NCBI GenBank assembly: GCA_964654945.1
Contig: CAZZLN010000002.1
Location: forward strand, 31,036-95,035
Direction: 5' to 3'
DNA from: HGM11788 sp964654945
Lineage (GTDB): Bacteria > Bacillota > Clostridia > Lachnospirales > CAG-274
Length of the DNA stretch: 64,000 nt
This document shows positions 1-8,837 of this stretch, in pieces. Position 1 is the stretch's first letter. Every line of letters begins with the position of its first letter. The translations under genes and the position numbers were made by a program. The notes beneath the pieces were generated by a model. That model ran no database searches and was not told where the DNA came from. It worked only from the letters and a program-made list of their open reading frames with translations.

Positions 1-1391
1 ATCCGCCATCAGGCTATCACGCCCTAGCCGGAGCAACAATAATTGCTAATCCGTCAGCGGGAAATGAAATTACAGGCAAGGCTGAATACAGAGCCTCTCT
101 TGTTAATTCACAGTCTGCAAGAACAATTTCCGCTTATATATATACTTGTGCCGGCTATGGAGAGAGTACAACCGATGTAGTATTTTCAGGTCACAATATA
201 ATATGTGAAAACGGTATAAGTCTTGCAGAAAGCAAGAGATTTGAAAATACGGCAATATATGCAGATGTAGATGTATTTAAAATCACAAGTGAAAGACAAA
301 AAAACACAAGCTTCAAAGCTTATGACAATGGATATACCTATGTTGATGTGGACTTCAAAGAAAATAATGGTGATATAAACAGATTTATTGACCCTAATCC
401 TTTTGTTCCCAATGATTTATCAAAAAGAGAAAAAAGATGTGAAGAAATTCTTAATATACAATCTTATGGCCTTAAAAAAAGAATTGACCATATTGGTGCT
501 AAAAATGTTGTAATAGGAATAAGCGGCGGTCTTGACTCCACACAGGCTCTTATTGTTACGGCAAAAGCCTTTGATTTGCTAAAGCTTGACAGACGTGGTA
601 TAATAGCTGTAACAATGCCTTGTTTTGGCACAACTGACAGAACTTATAACAATGCAGTTGAGCTTGTTAAAGAGCTTGGTGCAACTTTAATTGAAGTTAA
701 TATTAAAAAGGCTGTAAGGCAGCACTTTACTGATATAGGTCATAATGAAGAAATCAAAGATTTAACATACGAAAATTCTCAGGCAAGAGAAAGAACTCAG
801 ATACTTATGGATCTTGCATCAAAATACAAGGGTTTTGTTATAGGCACAGGTGATTTAAGTGAGCTTGCTCTTGGCTGGGCAACCTACAACGGTGACCATA
901 TGAGTATGTATGGTGTAAACTGCTCTATTCCAAAAACTCTTATAAAATATCTTATAAAATATTATGCAGATACATCAGACAGTAAATTAAAAGCTATACT
1001 TGAAGATATACTCGATACACCTGTTTCACCTGAGCTGCTTCCTCCTGATGAAAAAGGTAATATTGCTCAGATAACAGAAGATGTAGTAGGTCCTTATGAG
1101 CTTCATGATTTCTTTTTATATAATATGATGCGACTTGGATTTGAACCTGAAAAAATATATTATCTTGCAAATATTGCATATAAAAATAAATATGATAAAC
1201 TTACAATATATAAATGGCTTAGAAATTTCTATTGGAGATTTTTTTCTCAGCAGTTTAAAAGAAGCTGTATTCCTGACGGGCCAAAGGTTGGTTCAGTTAG
1301 TTTGAGTCCAAGAGGCGATTGGAGAATGCCAAGTGATGCAAGTGTTAATATATGGCTTAAAAGACTTGATGAAATCAAAAAAAGTTTATAG
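1..1391 (+). CDS. nadE: Glutamine-dependent NAD+ synthetase (3' part, gene starts before the window)
   Basis: This enzyme makes NAD+ from deamido-NAD+, ATP and glutamine-derived ammonia in the cytoplasm. The reading frame is open from base 3 with no stop, so the 5' end lies outside the window. The first ~90 codons match the end of the nitrilase-type glutaminase domain (PPSGYHALAGAT, then NSQSARTISAYIYTCAG and a GESTTD stretch). The C-terminal half is the synthetase domain, with the PP-loop SGGLDST at about 522-542 and a TGDLSELALGW motif. A GTG at 348 is internal to the glutaminase-synthetase linker and is not the start. The nucleophilic Cys of the glutaminase should lie just upstream. The gene is followed 59 bp later by ddl. 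Confidence 0.96.
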   Translation, partial: PPSGYHALAGATIIANPSAGNEITGKAEYRASLVNSQSARTISAYIYTCAGYGESTTDVVFSGHNIICENGISLAESKRFENTAIYADVDVFKITSERQKNTSFKAYDNGYTYVDVDFKENNGDINRFIDPNPFVPNDLSKREKRCEEILNIQSYGLKKRIDHIGAKNVVIGISGGLDSTQALIVTAKAFDLLKLDRRGIIAVTMPCFGTTDRTYNNAVELVKELGATLIEVNIKKAVRQHFTDIGHNEEIKDLTYENSQARERTQILMDLASKYKGFVIGTGDLSELALGWATYNGDHMSMYGVNCSIPKTLIKYLIKYYADTSDSKLKAILEDILDTPVSPELLPPDEKGNIAQITEDVVGPYELHDFFLYNMMRLGFEPEKIYYLANIAYKNKYDKLTIYKWLRNFYWRFFSQQFKRSCIPDGPKVGSVSLSPRGDWRMPSDASVNIWLKRLDEIKKSL

Positions 1392-1450
1392 ATATGCTCA
1401 AATTTTTAATTTAAGAATAAATTACACTATAGAGAAAGGAAACAATTAAA

Positions 1451-2518
1451 ATGAGTAAAAAAGTTATAGCAGTTATTTTTGGCGGTCAATCCTCAGAACA
1501 TGAGGTATCAAAAGTAAGTGCAGCAACAGTTATTGCAAATATTAATCAGGAAAAATATACCATTCTTCCTATATATATAACAAAAGACGGTCATTGGCTT
1601 TTATATGACGGTCCTCTTGAAAATATACAAAACGGCAACTGGGAAAAATTTGCAGCATCTGCAATTATCAGCCCTGATGCAACTCATAAAGGTTTAATAA
1701 GAATAGTTGGTGACAAAGCAAAATTTATTCCTATTGATTTAGCTTATATTGTGCTTCATGGAGCAAATGGTGAAGACGGCACTATTCAAGGACTTTTAGA
1801 GCTTGCAAAAATTCCTTATGTCGGCTGCGGTGTATTATCTTCAGCAGTCAGTATGAACAAAGCCTATACAAAAATTGTTGTTGAAAAGCTTGGTATTGCT
1901 CAGGCAAAATATACAACTGTATATAGAGATGAAGTTGAAAACAATATAGAATACTGTCTTGACAAAATCGAAGAAGCCTGCGGATACCCTTGCTTTGTAA
2001 AACCTGCCTGTGCAGGCTCTAGTGTTGGTATTACAAAAGCTCATAACAGAGATGAGCTTGTTGACGGTTTATGGATTGCATCAAAGGAGGACCGAACAAT
2101 TGTTGTTGAAGAAAACATAACAGGTCTTGAGCTTGAATGTGGTGTGCTTGGAAATATAAATGCTAAACCATCTGCCATTGGACAGGTGCTCTCAGCTGAA
2201 GAATTTTATACTTATGACGCCAAATACAATAATAAAGAATCCAAAACCCTTATACCTGCTCCAATTGCTGATAAAAAGGCAAAGGAAATTCAGAATGCTG
2301 CCGTTAAAATATTTAAGGCACTTGATGGTATGGGACTTTCAAGAGTTGATTTCTTTATGGAAGAAAACGGAAGAATAGTATTTAATGAAATAAACACTCT
2401 TCCAGGCTTTACTCCAATAAGTATGTATCCAATGTTATTTAATGAAGTTGGTATATCTACAGAGGAGTTGGTTGACAATATAATTGAGCTGGGTTTAAGC
2501 AGATATGAAAACCAGTAA
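1451..2518 (+). CDS. ddl: D-alanine--D-alanine ligase
   Basis: The enzyme joins two D-Ala residues with ATP to make the peptidoglycan precursor dipeptide. At 355 aa the length is normal. The N-terminus carries the FGGQSSEHEVS motif and the central part the ATP-grasp fold. The omega loop reads EEFYTYDAKY. Its Lys-Tyr pair is typical of D-Ala-D-Ala ligases, whereas D-Ala-D-Lac enzymes of the Leuconostoc type have Phe at that Tyr, so intrinsic vancomycin resistance through this gene is not expected. The C-terminal metal-binding region is FNEINTLPGFT. The start has an AGAGAAAGGA-type ribosome site just upstream. Confidence 0.96.
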   Translation: MSKKVIAVIFGGQSSEHEVSKVSAATVIANINQEKYTILPIYITKDGHWLLYDGPLENIQNGNWEKFAASAIISPDATHKGLIRIVGDKAKFIPIDLAYIVLHGANGEDGTIQGLLELAKIPYVGCGVLSSAVSMNKAYTKIVVEKLGIAQAKYTTVYRDEVENNIEYCLDKIEEACGYPCFVKPACAGSSVGITKAHNRDELVDGLWIASKEDRTIVVEENITGLELECGVLGNINAKPSAIGQVLSAEEFYTYDAKYNNKESKTLIPAPIADKKAKEIQNAAVKIFKALDGMGLSRVDFFMEENGRIVFNEINTLPGFTPISMYPMLFNEVGISTEELVDNIIELGLSRYENQ

Positions 2519-2649
2519 ACCGGGTGCTGTATATGCAGCACTCTTTGTTTTTGAGTTTATTAAGTATTCCGTAAGATTGCCGTTTTTTTCTTGATATTCC
2601 CACTTTATTAGTGTATACTACCATAGTAACTTGAATTTGGAGGGAACAT

Positions 2650-3366
2650 ATGAAAAAAATTATTTCAGCAATTGGTATTATAATTATAATATATATGTTA
2701 TGCCTTTTTATAAATGTTAATTACAACACAGGTATTCTTATAGGATTGCTTATAGGTATATTTATGTCTTTTTGGGCAGTATTGCCTATAAATTTTTTCT
2801 TTAAGTTTTTAAAGTGCTTGTTTATACTAGTATTGTGCTTTTTTATTTGTATGAGCAGTATTATAGCTTTTAATGGTATGTGCAACAAAGCTGATTTCAC
2901 CGAAGATGCACTTATTGTTCTTGGCTGCGGACTCAATGGAAGTGAGCTGTCAAAAAATTTAAAGGACAGGCTTGATACTGCAATTGAATACTATAATAAC
3001 AATAACGATGCAATCATAATTGTATCAGGCGGGCAAGGTCCTCAGGAGGATATTCCGGAGGCTGAAGCAATGTATAAATATCTTGTTGAAAATGGCGTTA
3101 ATGCTGAAATTATTAAGGAAAGTAAATCTTCCTCAACAAATGAAAATTTTAAATTTTCAAAAGAAATTCTTGATAAAAAATTCGGAAGCGACTATAAGGT
3201 GGCTTACATAACAAATGACTTTCATATTTACAGAGCCGGTAAGCTTGCTGAACTAAATAATTTATATGCAGCAGGATATGCAGCTCCTACGGAGATATTT
3301 TCAATTATACCTAATTATTTAAGAGAAAGCCTTGCTGTAATTCAGTTATGGTTCTTTGGCAGATAG
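2650..3366 (+). CDS. SanA/ElyC/YdcF-like DUF218 membrane protein
   Basis: This 238-aa protein has about three hydrophobic segments in residues 1-78, followed by a DUF218 (SanA/ElyC/YdcF) domain. Recognisable pieces are LIVLGCGLNG, a DRLDTAIEYY helix, IIVSGGQG, EAEAMYKYL and KSSSTNEN. Family members act at the cell envelope (envelope barrier, peptidoglycan or lipid-carrier metabolism in E. coli), but the reaction is unknown for most. A GGAGG site precedes the ATG. It sits between ddl and a methyltransferase whose start lies 12 bp after its stop, so the run ddl to the DUF2334 gene is probably co-transcribed. The family assignment is solid; the function is open. Confidence 0.82.
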   Translation: MKKIISAIGIIIIIYMLCLFINVNYNTGILIGLLIGIFMSFWAVLPINFFFKFLKCLFILVLCFFICMSSIIAFNGMCNKADFTEDALIVLGCGLNGSELSKNLKDRLDTAIEYYNNNNDAIIIVSGGQGPQEDIPEAEAMYKYLVENGVNAEIIKESKSSSTNENFKFSKEILDKKFGSDYKVAYITNDFHIYRAGKLAELNNLYAAGYAAPTEIFSIIPNYLRESLAVIQLWFFGR

Positions 3367-3377
3367 GAGGAAATATT

Positions 3378-4139
3378 ATGTCCTGTTATAATAATTTTGC
3401 AAAAGTTTATGATACATTTATGGCTGATGTACCCTATGACAAATGGACAGAATATATATTAAATATTTTTGAAAAACATAGTCTTCCAAAAACCACAGGT
3501 ATATTATGTGAGCTTGGCTGCGGCACAGGAAATATGACAACAAGACTTAGTGATAAAGGCTTTGATATGATTGGAATTGATATTTCAGAAGATATGCTTA
3601 TTGAAGCAAGAAATAAATCTGACAGCAGTATATTATATCTTGAACAGGATATGACTGAATTTGAGCTTTATGGCACTGTTGACGGAATTGTAAGCTTTTG
3701 TGACAGTATAAACTATATTACAGAAGAAGATGAGCTTTTACAGCTATTTAAGCTTGTAAACAATTATTTGGATATAAAGGGACTGTTTGTATTTGACATT
3801 AACACAATTTATAAATTTCAAAATGTATTAAGTGATAACTGTTTTTGTCAGACTACTGATGACTCCGCCTATACATGGGAAAACTATTATGACGACAAAA
3901 GCAATATAAACGAATTTTATACGAACTTTTTTATTAAAGAAAATAATTCTGAAAAATATAACAGATATGAAGAGTATCACTATGAAAAAGGCTATAGTAT
4001 TGAAAAAATAAAAGAGCTGATTGAAAAATCAGGTTTGGAATTTGTGGCATGCTATAATGAGCTTTCATTTAATCCGCCAAAAGCTGACAGTGAAAGAATA
4101 TTTTTTGTAGCAAGAGAAAAGGGAAAGGAAATAAAATAA
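3378..4139 (+). CDS. Class I SAM-dependent methyltransferase
   Basis: The protein has a standard class I Rossmann methyltransferase fold. Motif I is CELGCGTGNM at about residues 37-46, and the acidic end of beta-2 is IGIDISEDML. The ATG at 3378 is chosen because an AGGAGG site lies 7 bp before it; the longer frame from 3348 would run back into the preceding gene. The stop overlaps the hslO start by one base, which indicates translational coupling. Proteins of this type often modify small molecules, and nothing here identifies the substrate. Confidence 0.85.
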   Translation: MSCYNNFAKVYDTFMADVPYDKWTEYILNIFEKHSLPKTTGILCELGCGTGNMTTRLSDKGFDMIGIDISEDMLIEARNKSDSSILYLEQDMTEFELYGTVDGIVSFCDSINYITEEDELLQLFKLVNNYLDIKGLFVFDINTIYKFQNVLSDNCFCQTTDDSAYTWENYYDDKSNINEFYTNFFIKENNSEKYNRYEEYHYEKGYSIEKIKELIEKSGLEFVACYNELSFNPPKADSERIFFVAREKGKEIK

Positions 4140-5023
4140 TGAATGATTATATTTTAAGGGCAGCTGCAGGTGATGGTTCAATGCGTCTGTTTATTGCAAA
4201 TACAAAAAACACTGTTGAACAGGCATTTTTATATCATAAAACTTCTCCTGTTATGTCTGCGGCACTTGGCAGAGCATTAACAGGTGCTGCAATTATGGGT
4301 TCTATGCTTAAAAATGATGATGATATGGTAACAATACAAATTAAGGGTGATGGCCCCGGAGGCGGTCTTACTGTTACTTCCGATGCTAAATCAAGAGTAA
4401 AAGGATATGTAAACAATCCTATTGTAGATATACCTTTAAAGTCAAATGGCAAGCTTGATGTTCAGGCAGCACTTGGCTATGGCACTCTTACGGTAATAAA
4501 GGATATGGGTATGAAAGAGCCTTATGTTGGTCAAATTCCTCTTATATCAGGCGAAATCGCTGAAGATTTAACATATTATTTTGCAAAATCAGAACAAACT
4601 CCATCAGCAGTTGCACTAGGGGTTTTGGTTGACAGAGATTATAATATTAAGGAATCAGGCGGTTTTGTTATTCAAATTATGCCTGATGCAGATGACGAGG
4701 TTATAACAAAGCTTGAAGAAAAGATTAAAAATATTGAACCTGTTACAGCTATGCTTGATAAAGGTATGACACCTGAAGATATTTTAAATGAGCTTGCAGG
4801 GGAATTTGAACCAAAAATTCTTGACAGAATTCCTGTTAAATACTATTGTAATTGCACCAGAGAAAAAGTTGAAAGAGCTTTAATTTCTATAGGCAAAAAT
4901 GAATTGGCTAAAATTATTGAAGAAGATAAACAGGCCTCTCTTCACTGTCATTTTTGCAACAAAGACTATTTATTTAGTGAAAACGACCTGTTAAACATTT
5001 TAAAAGGACTTGACGAAAAATGA
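4139..5023 (+). CDS. hslO: Redox-regulated chaperone Hsp33
   Basis: This is a holdase chaperone switched on by oxidative unfolding. At 294 aa it has the typical Hsp33 start, the KGDGPGGGLTV loop and the GYGTLTVIKDMG stretch. The C-terminal zinc centre is intact: a CNC pair near residue 240 and CHFC near residue 267, which matches the family's CxC...CxxC arrangement. The start overlaps the preceding stop by one base and the stop overlaps the next start (ATGA), so it sits in a tightly coupled operon. Confidence 0.95.
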   Translation: MNDYILRAAAGDGSMRLFIANTKNTVEQAFLYHKTSPVMSAALGRALTGAAIMGSMLKNDDDMVTIQIKGDGPGGGLTVTSDAKSRVKGYVNNPIVDIPLKSNGKLDVQAALGYGTLTVIKDMGMKEPYVGQIPLISGEIAEDLTYYFAKSEQTPSAVALGVLVDRDYNIKESGGFVIQIMPDADDEVITKLEEKIKNIEPVTAMLDKGMTPEDILNELAGEFEPKILDRIPVKYYCNCTREKVERALISIGKNELAKIIEEDKQASLHCHFCNKDYLFSENDLLNILKGLDEK

Positions 5024-6264
5024 AAAAATTAGTATTGTTGACTGTAATTATAACTGCTATTTTTAGTATTTATGTTAAAGCTGAGGCAAAATATGACACA
5101 GTTACGGTTAATTATATGAATAATGGTGATAAAAGCTATAACGTAATTTATAATAACGGCAGAATTTATATGCCCCTTTTTGATATATGCAACGATTTTG
5201 GAATAGATTATAAGGCTGATAAAGACAAATATATTCTTACAAAGGATAATAAATTAACCACAATATCTGCCTCCACTAATGGAAGTAATAAAACAGATAT
5301 GTATTTTGAAAAGAATACGCCTTATGTATATCTCTATAAGGTTGTTGAACCTTTTAACACAATACCTGTTGTAGACATTAAAAATAACAAAATTGACATT
5401 TTCAAAAGTATTGAGGGAACAACATTAAAGCATAAAACCGGCTCTGTTTCCCCTAAAAGTGCTTATATAAGATTAGAAGATATAACAGCAGACGGACTTG
5501 ACAATTCCCTTATTCCAAACTATAATGCCAATATGCTTGAAGAACTGAGATATACTGCTCAATATCTTTATGAATGCGGGCAAAGCTACTATATATCTTG
5601 GATACCTGTTTATGCAAACCCAAAAGCAAAATATTGGAACGATGTATCTAAGGACTATAATCTGTATAATTCATATTTTGTATATACTCTTGATTATATG
5701 ATGGAACACAACGGTCATCTGGGTTTACATGGCTTTACTCATCAGTATGGCAATGATATATCCGGTGTTGGCTATGAGTGGGGAAAAGACACTCCATATT
5801 CAGTAGGAGAACAGGAAAACAGAATGAAAAAGGCGATTGAATGTGCCGACAGATTAGGATATAAACCTGAGTTTTTTGAATTTCCTCATTATGGAGCAAC
5901 TGCTGAACAAATTAAAATGGCTTCAAAATATTTTGATTTTATATATCAGGGCTATCCATCAAAGCAGTTTGAAAACACATTTACATATACTGCTGTTACG
6001 GGAAAAAAGGTTTACTTTATGCCTACGCCTGCTGACTATGTTCACACAAAATATGATGTAAACAATATGATTAACAGACTTTCAAGCTCTATTAACAATA
6101 ACTACACATTAAGTCTTTTTTATCACCCTGTCATTGACAGTTCATTTATAAATGAAGACACAAAAGGATATAACAGAGTATGGAATTACGGCGAAGGGGT
6201 ACTGCCAAAAATACAGCAATATGTCAGTGACAATGGGTATAGATTTACCCCTATATGTAAATAA
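5020..6264 (+). CDS. Secreted DUF2334/polysaccharide-deacetylase-like protein with a copper-amine-oxidase-N-like domain
   Basis: The first ~22 residues form a signal peptide (hydrophobic LVLLTVIITAIF core, likely cleavage after AEA). Residues ~28-100 resemble the copper amine oxidase N-like surface domain (a NNGRIYMPL strand and following beta pattern). Residues ~145-414 look like the DUF2334 branch of carbohydrate esterase-4/polysaccharide deacetylase folds: YIRLEDITAD, LGLHGFTHQYG with conserved His, FEFPHYGAT and a FYHPVID strand near the C-terminus. Family knowledge suggests a metal-dependent deacetylase acting on an extracellular or wall polysaccharide; the substrate is inferred, not shown. 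ATGA overlap with hslO. Confidence 0.78.
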   Translation: MKKLVLLTVIITAIFSIYVKAEAKYDTVTVNYMNNGDKSYNVIYNNGRIYMPLFDICNDFGIDYKADKDKYILTKDNKLTTISASTNGSNKTDMYFEKNTPYVYLYKVVEPFNTIPVVDIKNNKIDIFKSIEGTTLKHKTGSVSPKSAYIRLEDITADGLDNSLIPNYNANMLEELRYTAQYLYECGQSYYISWIPVYANPKAKYWNDVSKDYNLYNSYFVYTLDYMMEHNGHLGLHGFTHQYGNDISGVGYEWGKDTPYSVGEQENRMKKAIECADRLGYKPEFFEFPHYGATAEQIKMASKYFDFIYQGYPSKQFENTFTYTAVTGKKVYFMPTPADYVHTKYDVNNMINRLSSSINNNYTLSLFYHPVIDSSFINEDTKGYNRVWNYGEGVLPKIQQYVSDNGYRFTPICK

Positions 6265-6267
6265 CAA

Positions 6268-6291
6268 AGGCTTCGGAATTTTCCGAAGCCT
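6268..6291. terminator. Bidirectional terminator between convergent genes
   Basis: A perfect 10-bp stem (AGGCTTCGGA/TCCGAAGCCT) with a 4-nt loop. T-rich sequence follows on both sides, so it can serve the DUF2334 gene (plus) and the alcohol dehydrogenase (minus). Confidence 0.85.
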
Positions 6292-6322
6292 GATTTTGTT
6301 AAAGTCTTTTTTATTCAAGTGA

Positions 6323-7495
6323 TTAAAAATCAACCTCTGTACCATAGTATGTACAGGTAAGAAGCTTAGCCATTTCTTCCGGAGTGATTGGTCTTGGATT
6401 AGAACCTGTACAAGCATCACCCACTGCATTAAGGGCAATTTCATTAACTTTCTGATTAAATTCTTCTTCATTTACGCCAAATTCCTTTAAAGTCTTAGGA
6501 ATATTAAGCTTAGCATTATATTCATCAATCTTATCGCAAAGAGCCTTAACACATTCAGCATCTGTACCATCAATACCTACACTTCTGGCAATATCAGCAT
6601 ATCTCTTTTCTGCATTTTTAGCATTAAACTTAATAACATAAGGAAGATAAATAGCATTTGCACAACCATGAGGAATATGTCCTGTAGAAAATGCTGCACC
6701 TGTCTTATGAGCCATAGAGTGAACAATACCAAGTAAGGCGTTGCTAAATGCCTGTCCGGCAAGACACTGAGCATAGTGCATCTGCTCTCTTGCCGCCATA
6801 TCTCCGTTATATGAACTTGGAAGATAATCAAATACCATATGGATAGCCTTTAATGCTAATGGATCAGTAAAAGGACTGTTTAACGTTGAAACATAAGCTT
6901 CAATTGCATGAGTTAAAGCATCCATACCTGTATGAGCAACAAGCTTTGGAGGCATAGTTTCTGCTAAAGCAGGATCTACAATAGCAACATCGGGAGTAAT
7001 GTTAAAATCTGCAAGAGGATATTTAATTCCTTTGGCATAGTCAGTTATAACAGAAAATGCAGTAACCTCAGTTGCAGTGCCTGAAGTAGATGGAATAGCA
7101 ATAAACTTAGCCTTTTGTCTTAATTCAGGGAAGCTAAAAGGTGTAATTAAATCTTCAAATGAAGTATCCGGATATTCATAGAATGCCCACATAGCCTTTG
7201 CAGCATCAATAGGTGAACCTCCGCCCATAGCAACAATTAAATCCGGCTCAAATTCTCTCATTGCAGCAGCACCTTTCATAACTGTTTCAACAGACGGGTC
7301 AGGCTCTACACCCTCAAAAAGCTGAACTTCTATGCCGGCTTCATTCAAATATGATACAGCCTTGTCAAGAAAGCCAAATCGCTTCATTGAGCCTCCTCCC
7401 ACTACTACAATAGCCTTTTTGCCATTAACATTTTTTAACTGTTCAAGTGCACCCTTGCCATAGTATAAATCTCTGGGTAAAGTAAATCTCATCAT
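6323..7495 (-). CDS. Iron-containing alcohol dehydrogenase (butanol dehydrogenase-like)
   Basis: This NAD(P)H-dependent group III alcohol dehydrogenase reduces aldehydes to alcohols during fermentation. At 390 aa it has the nucleotide-binding GGGSMKRFG and GGGSPIDAAKA loops. The metal ligands expected for the family are visible: Asp in NITPDVAIVDP or the following helix, His in DALTHAIEAY, His in VHSMAHKTGA and His in IPHGCANA. A GGAGG site lies before the ATG. Two perfect Rex operators flank its sigma-A promoter, so expression should rise when the NADH/NAD+ ratio is high. Sequence alone does not fix chain length or cofactor preference. Confidence 0.93.
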   Translation of the reverse strand: MMRFTLPRDLYYGKGALEQLKNVNGKKAIVVVGGGSMKRFGFLDKAVSYLNEAGIEVQLFEGVEPDPSVETVMKGAAAMREFEPDLIVAMGGGSPIDAAKAMWAFYEYPDTSFEDLITPFSFPELRQKAKFIAIPSTSGTATEVTAFSVITDYAKGIKYPLADFNITPDVAIVDPALAETMPPKLVAHTGMDALTHAIEAYVSTLNSPFTDPLALKAIHMVFDYLPSSYNGDMAAREQMHYAQCLAGQAFSNALLGIVHSMAHKTGAAFSTGHIPHGCANAIYLPYVIKFNAKNAEKRYADIARSVGIDGTDAECVKALCDKIDEYNAKLNIPKTLKEFGVNEEEFNQKVNEIALNAVGDACTGSNPRPITPEEMAKLLTCTYYGTEVDF

Positions 7496-7529
7496 AATAA
7501 GTTGCCTCCTTTAAATATATATCATTATT

Positions 7530-7547
7530 TTGTTAATTTTTTAACAA
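7530..7547 (-). promoter_or_regulatory. Rex operator, start-site proximal
   Basis: An exact TTGTTAA-N4-TTAACAA palindrome (spacer TTTT), which is the consensus for the NADH-sensing repressor Rex. It begins 5 bp downstream of the -10 element on the minus strand and so covers the expected transcription start of the alcohol dehydrogenase. Confidence 0.9.
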
Positions 7548-7552
7548 TATCT

Positions 7553-7581
7553 ATTATAGCACGTAATGACATATATTTCAA
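7553..7581 (-). promoter_or_regulatory. Sigma-A promoter of the iron alcohol dehydrogenase
   Basis: On the minus strand, -35 TTGAAA (7576-7581), 17-nt spacer, -10 TATAAT (7553-7558). The element lies between the two Rex boxes. Confidence 0.88.
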
Positions 7582-7588
7582 TAGGATT

Positions 7589-7606
7589 TTGTTAAATTTT
7601 TAACAA
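7589..7606 (-). promoter_or_regulatory. Rex operator, upstream
   Basis: A second exact TTGTTAA-N4-TTAACAA palindrome (spacer ATTT), starting 7 bp upstream of the -35 box. A further half-site, TTGTTAA, occurs near 7620. The centres of the two full operators are 59 bp apart. Confidence 0.9.
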
Positions 7607-7627
7607 AATTAAATAAAATTTTGTTAA

Positions 7628-8146
7628 TTAATATTTTTGATTAATATAATTATCAATTACTGACCTTTTAACTCCCTCAGAAAATACCATTTCCTCTTTA
7701 AGCCTTTTTAAAATAAATTCATTAGACGAATGAAGCACCATATTATTATCTTCAAGTATTATTTCAAAAAGCTTATTTTTTAGATATTTACTTCTGACTT
7801 TAATATAATATGCCTGAACATTTCTATAATCGAGAAGTTCCAAAACTCTCAAGGTTGCCCTATCCTTTTTACTATAGTAATAATTGCTCTTTTCATACAG
7901 CATTCTTCCCATTTCTCTGTCGGTATAGCTATAGGTATTAATTTTTGCTTCCTTAGCCATTGCATTATAATACTGATAATTAAAAAGTGCCTTATCAACA
8001 GTATCAACGTTTTTAAACGGCTTTATATTAAGCGCCAATACAGCATCTAAATTTCTCTCCAAATATTCTCTCTTAGTCATATCGCCTTTAATATACTGGT
8101 CTATAAGTGCCTGACGATAATTAAAGTATTTCTGCAAAGCATTCAT
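7628..8146 (-). CDS. Conserved-looking protein of unknown function (172 aa)
   Basis: I do not recognise a characterised family with certainty; it resembles uncharacterised ~170-aa Clostridia proteins. It is predicted soluble, mostly alpha-helical, and rich in Tyr, Lys and Asn, with no signal peptide or membrane segment. The N-terminal helix reads NALQKYFNYRQALIDQYI, and the C-terminal third is charged. The ATG has a GAGGTGG site upstream. The gene ends only 22 bp from the upstream Rex box of the alcohol dehydrogenase, so it is in the same direction but separated by that promoter. Confidence 0.75.
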   Translation of the reverse strand: MNALQKYFNYRQALIDQYIKGDMTKREYLERNLDAVLALNIKPFKNVDTVDKALFNYQYYNAMAKEAKINTYSYTDREMGRMLYEKSNYYYSKKDRATLRVLELLDYRNVQAYYIKVRSKYLKNKLFEIILEDNNMVLHSSNEFILKRLKEEMVFSEGVKRSVIDNYINQKY

Positions 8147-8209
8147 TGCTCCACCTCTGTTCCAAGATTTACTCTATTATTTTATATACAAAGTCAGTAT
8201 GCTTAAGCT

Positions 8210-8758
8210 TTATTTATACAACATACCCTTTGCAACCTCCTCAGCTTTATTTCTGCCCACAAGAACTTCTGCAAGCTTTAAAGAAAATTCAAGAGCTGTA
8301 GCAGGTCCTTTTGATGTAATTATATTATTATCTTTTACAACATTTTCATTTATAATTTCTGCACCCTTTAGCTGTAATTCAAATCCCGGATAACATATTG
8401 CTTTTCTTCCCATCAGTATTCCATTTTCACCAAGTACACTTGGAGATGCACAAATAGATGTTACAAATTTACCCTCCTCGTTAAATTGCTTACATACATC
8501 AACAACGCCACTATGTGCCATTAAATTATTTCTTCCGCCAAGTCCTCCGGGAAGAACAACCATATTCACATCATCAAAATTAACATCTTCAAAAAGCAAA
8601 TCAGCAGCTATACTTATATTGTGTCCTCCAACTACAGTCAAGCTATCGGAAATTGACACAGTGACAACATCAACACCGGCTCGTCTTAATACATCAACAG
8701 GTGTCAACGCTTCTACTTCTTCACAGCCATTTGCCAAAAAAATTACAACTTTATTCAT
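8210..8758 (-). CDS. DJ-1/PfpI/YajL-family protein
   Basis: A DJ-1/PfpI superfamily protein of 183 aa. The nucleophile elbow Cys is in TSICASPSVLG (about residue 103) and the partner Glu in NGCEEVEALTP (about residue 15). The size and the GGHNISIAAD segment fit the YajL/DJ-1 group, for which protein or nucleotide deglycase and chaperone activities have been proposed and disputed. The ATG at 8758 is preferred over the one at 8773 because a GGAGGT site sits 5 bp upstream of it. Confidence 0.87.
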   Translation of the reverse strand: MNKVVIFLANGCEEVEALTPVDVLRRAGVDVVTVSISDSLTVVGGHNISIAADLLFEDVNFDDVNMVVLPGGLGGRNNLMAHSGVVDVCKQFNEEGKFVTSICASPSVLGENGILMGRKAICYPGFELQLKGAEIINENVVKDNNIITSKGPATALEFSLKLAEVLVGRNKAEEVAKGMLYK

Positions 8759-8837
8759 AATATACCTCCACATTTAATTATTTTATGTTATAATTTAATT
8801 ATACTTTATAACAAATAATTATTCAAGGGTGATTGAA

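Noticed and set aside
994..1179. Minus-strand open frame inside nadE
   Set aside because: It lies fully within a strongly supported gene, has no ribosome site and no family resemblance.
7553..7606. The AT-rich palindromes as terminators of the 172-aa gene
   Set aside because: The arms are weak A/T stems, and their exact match to the Rex consensus around a promoter explains them better.
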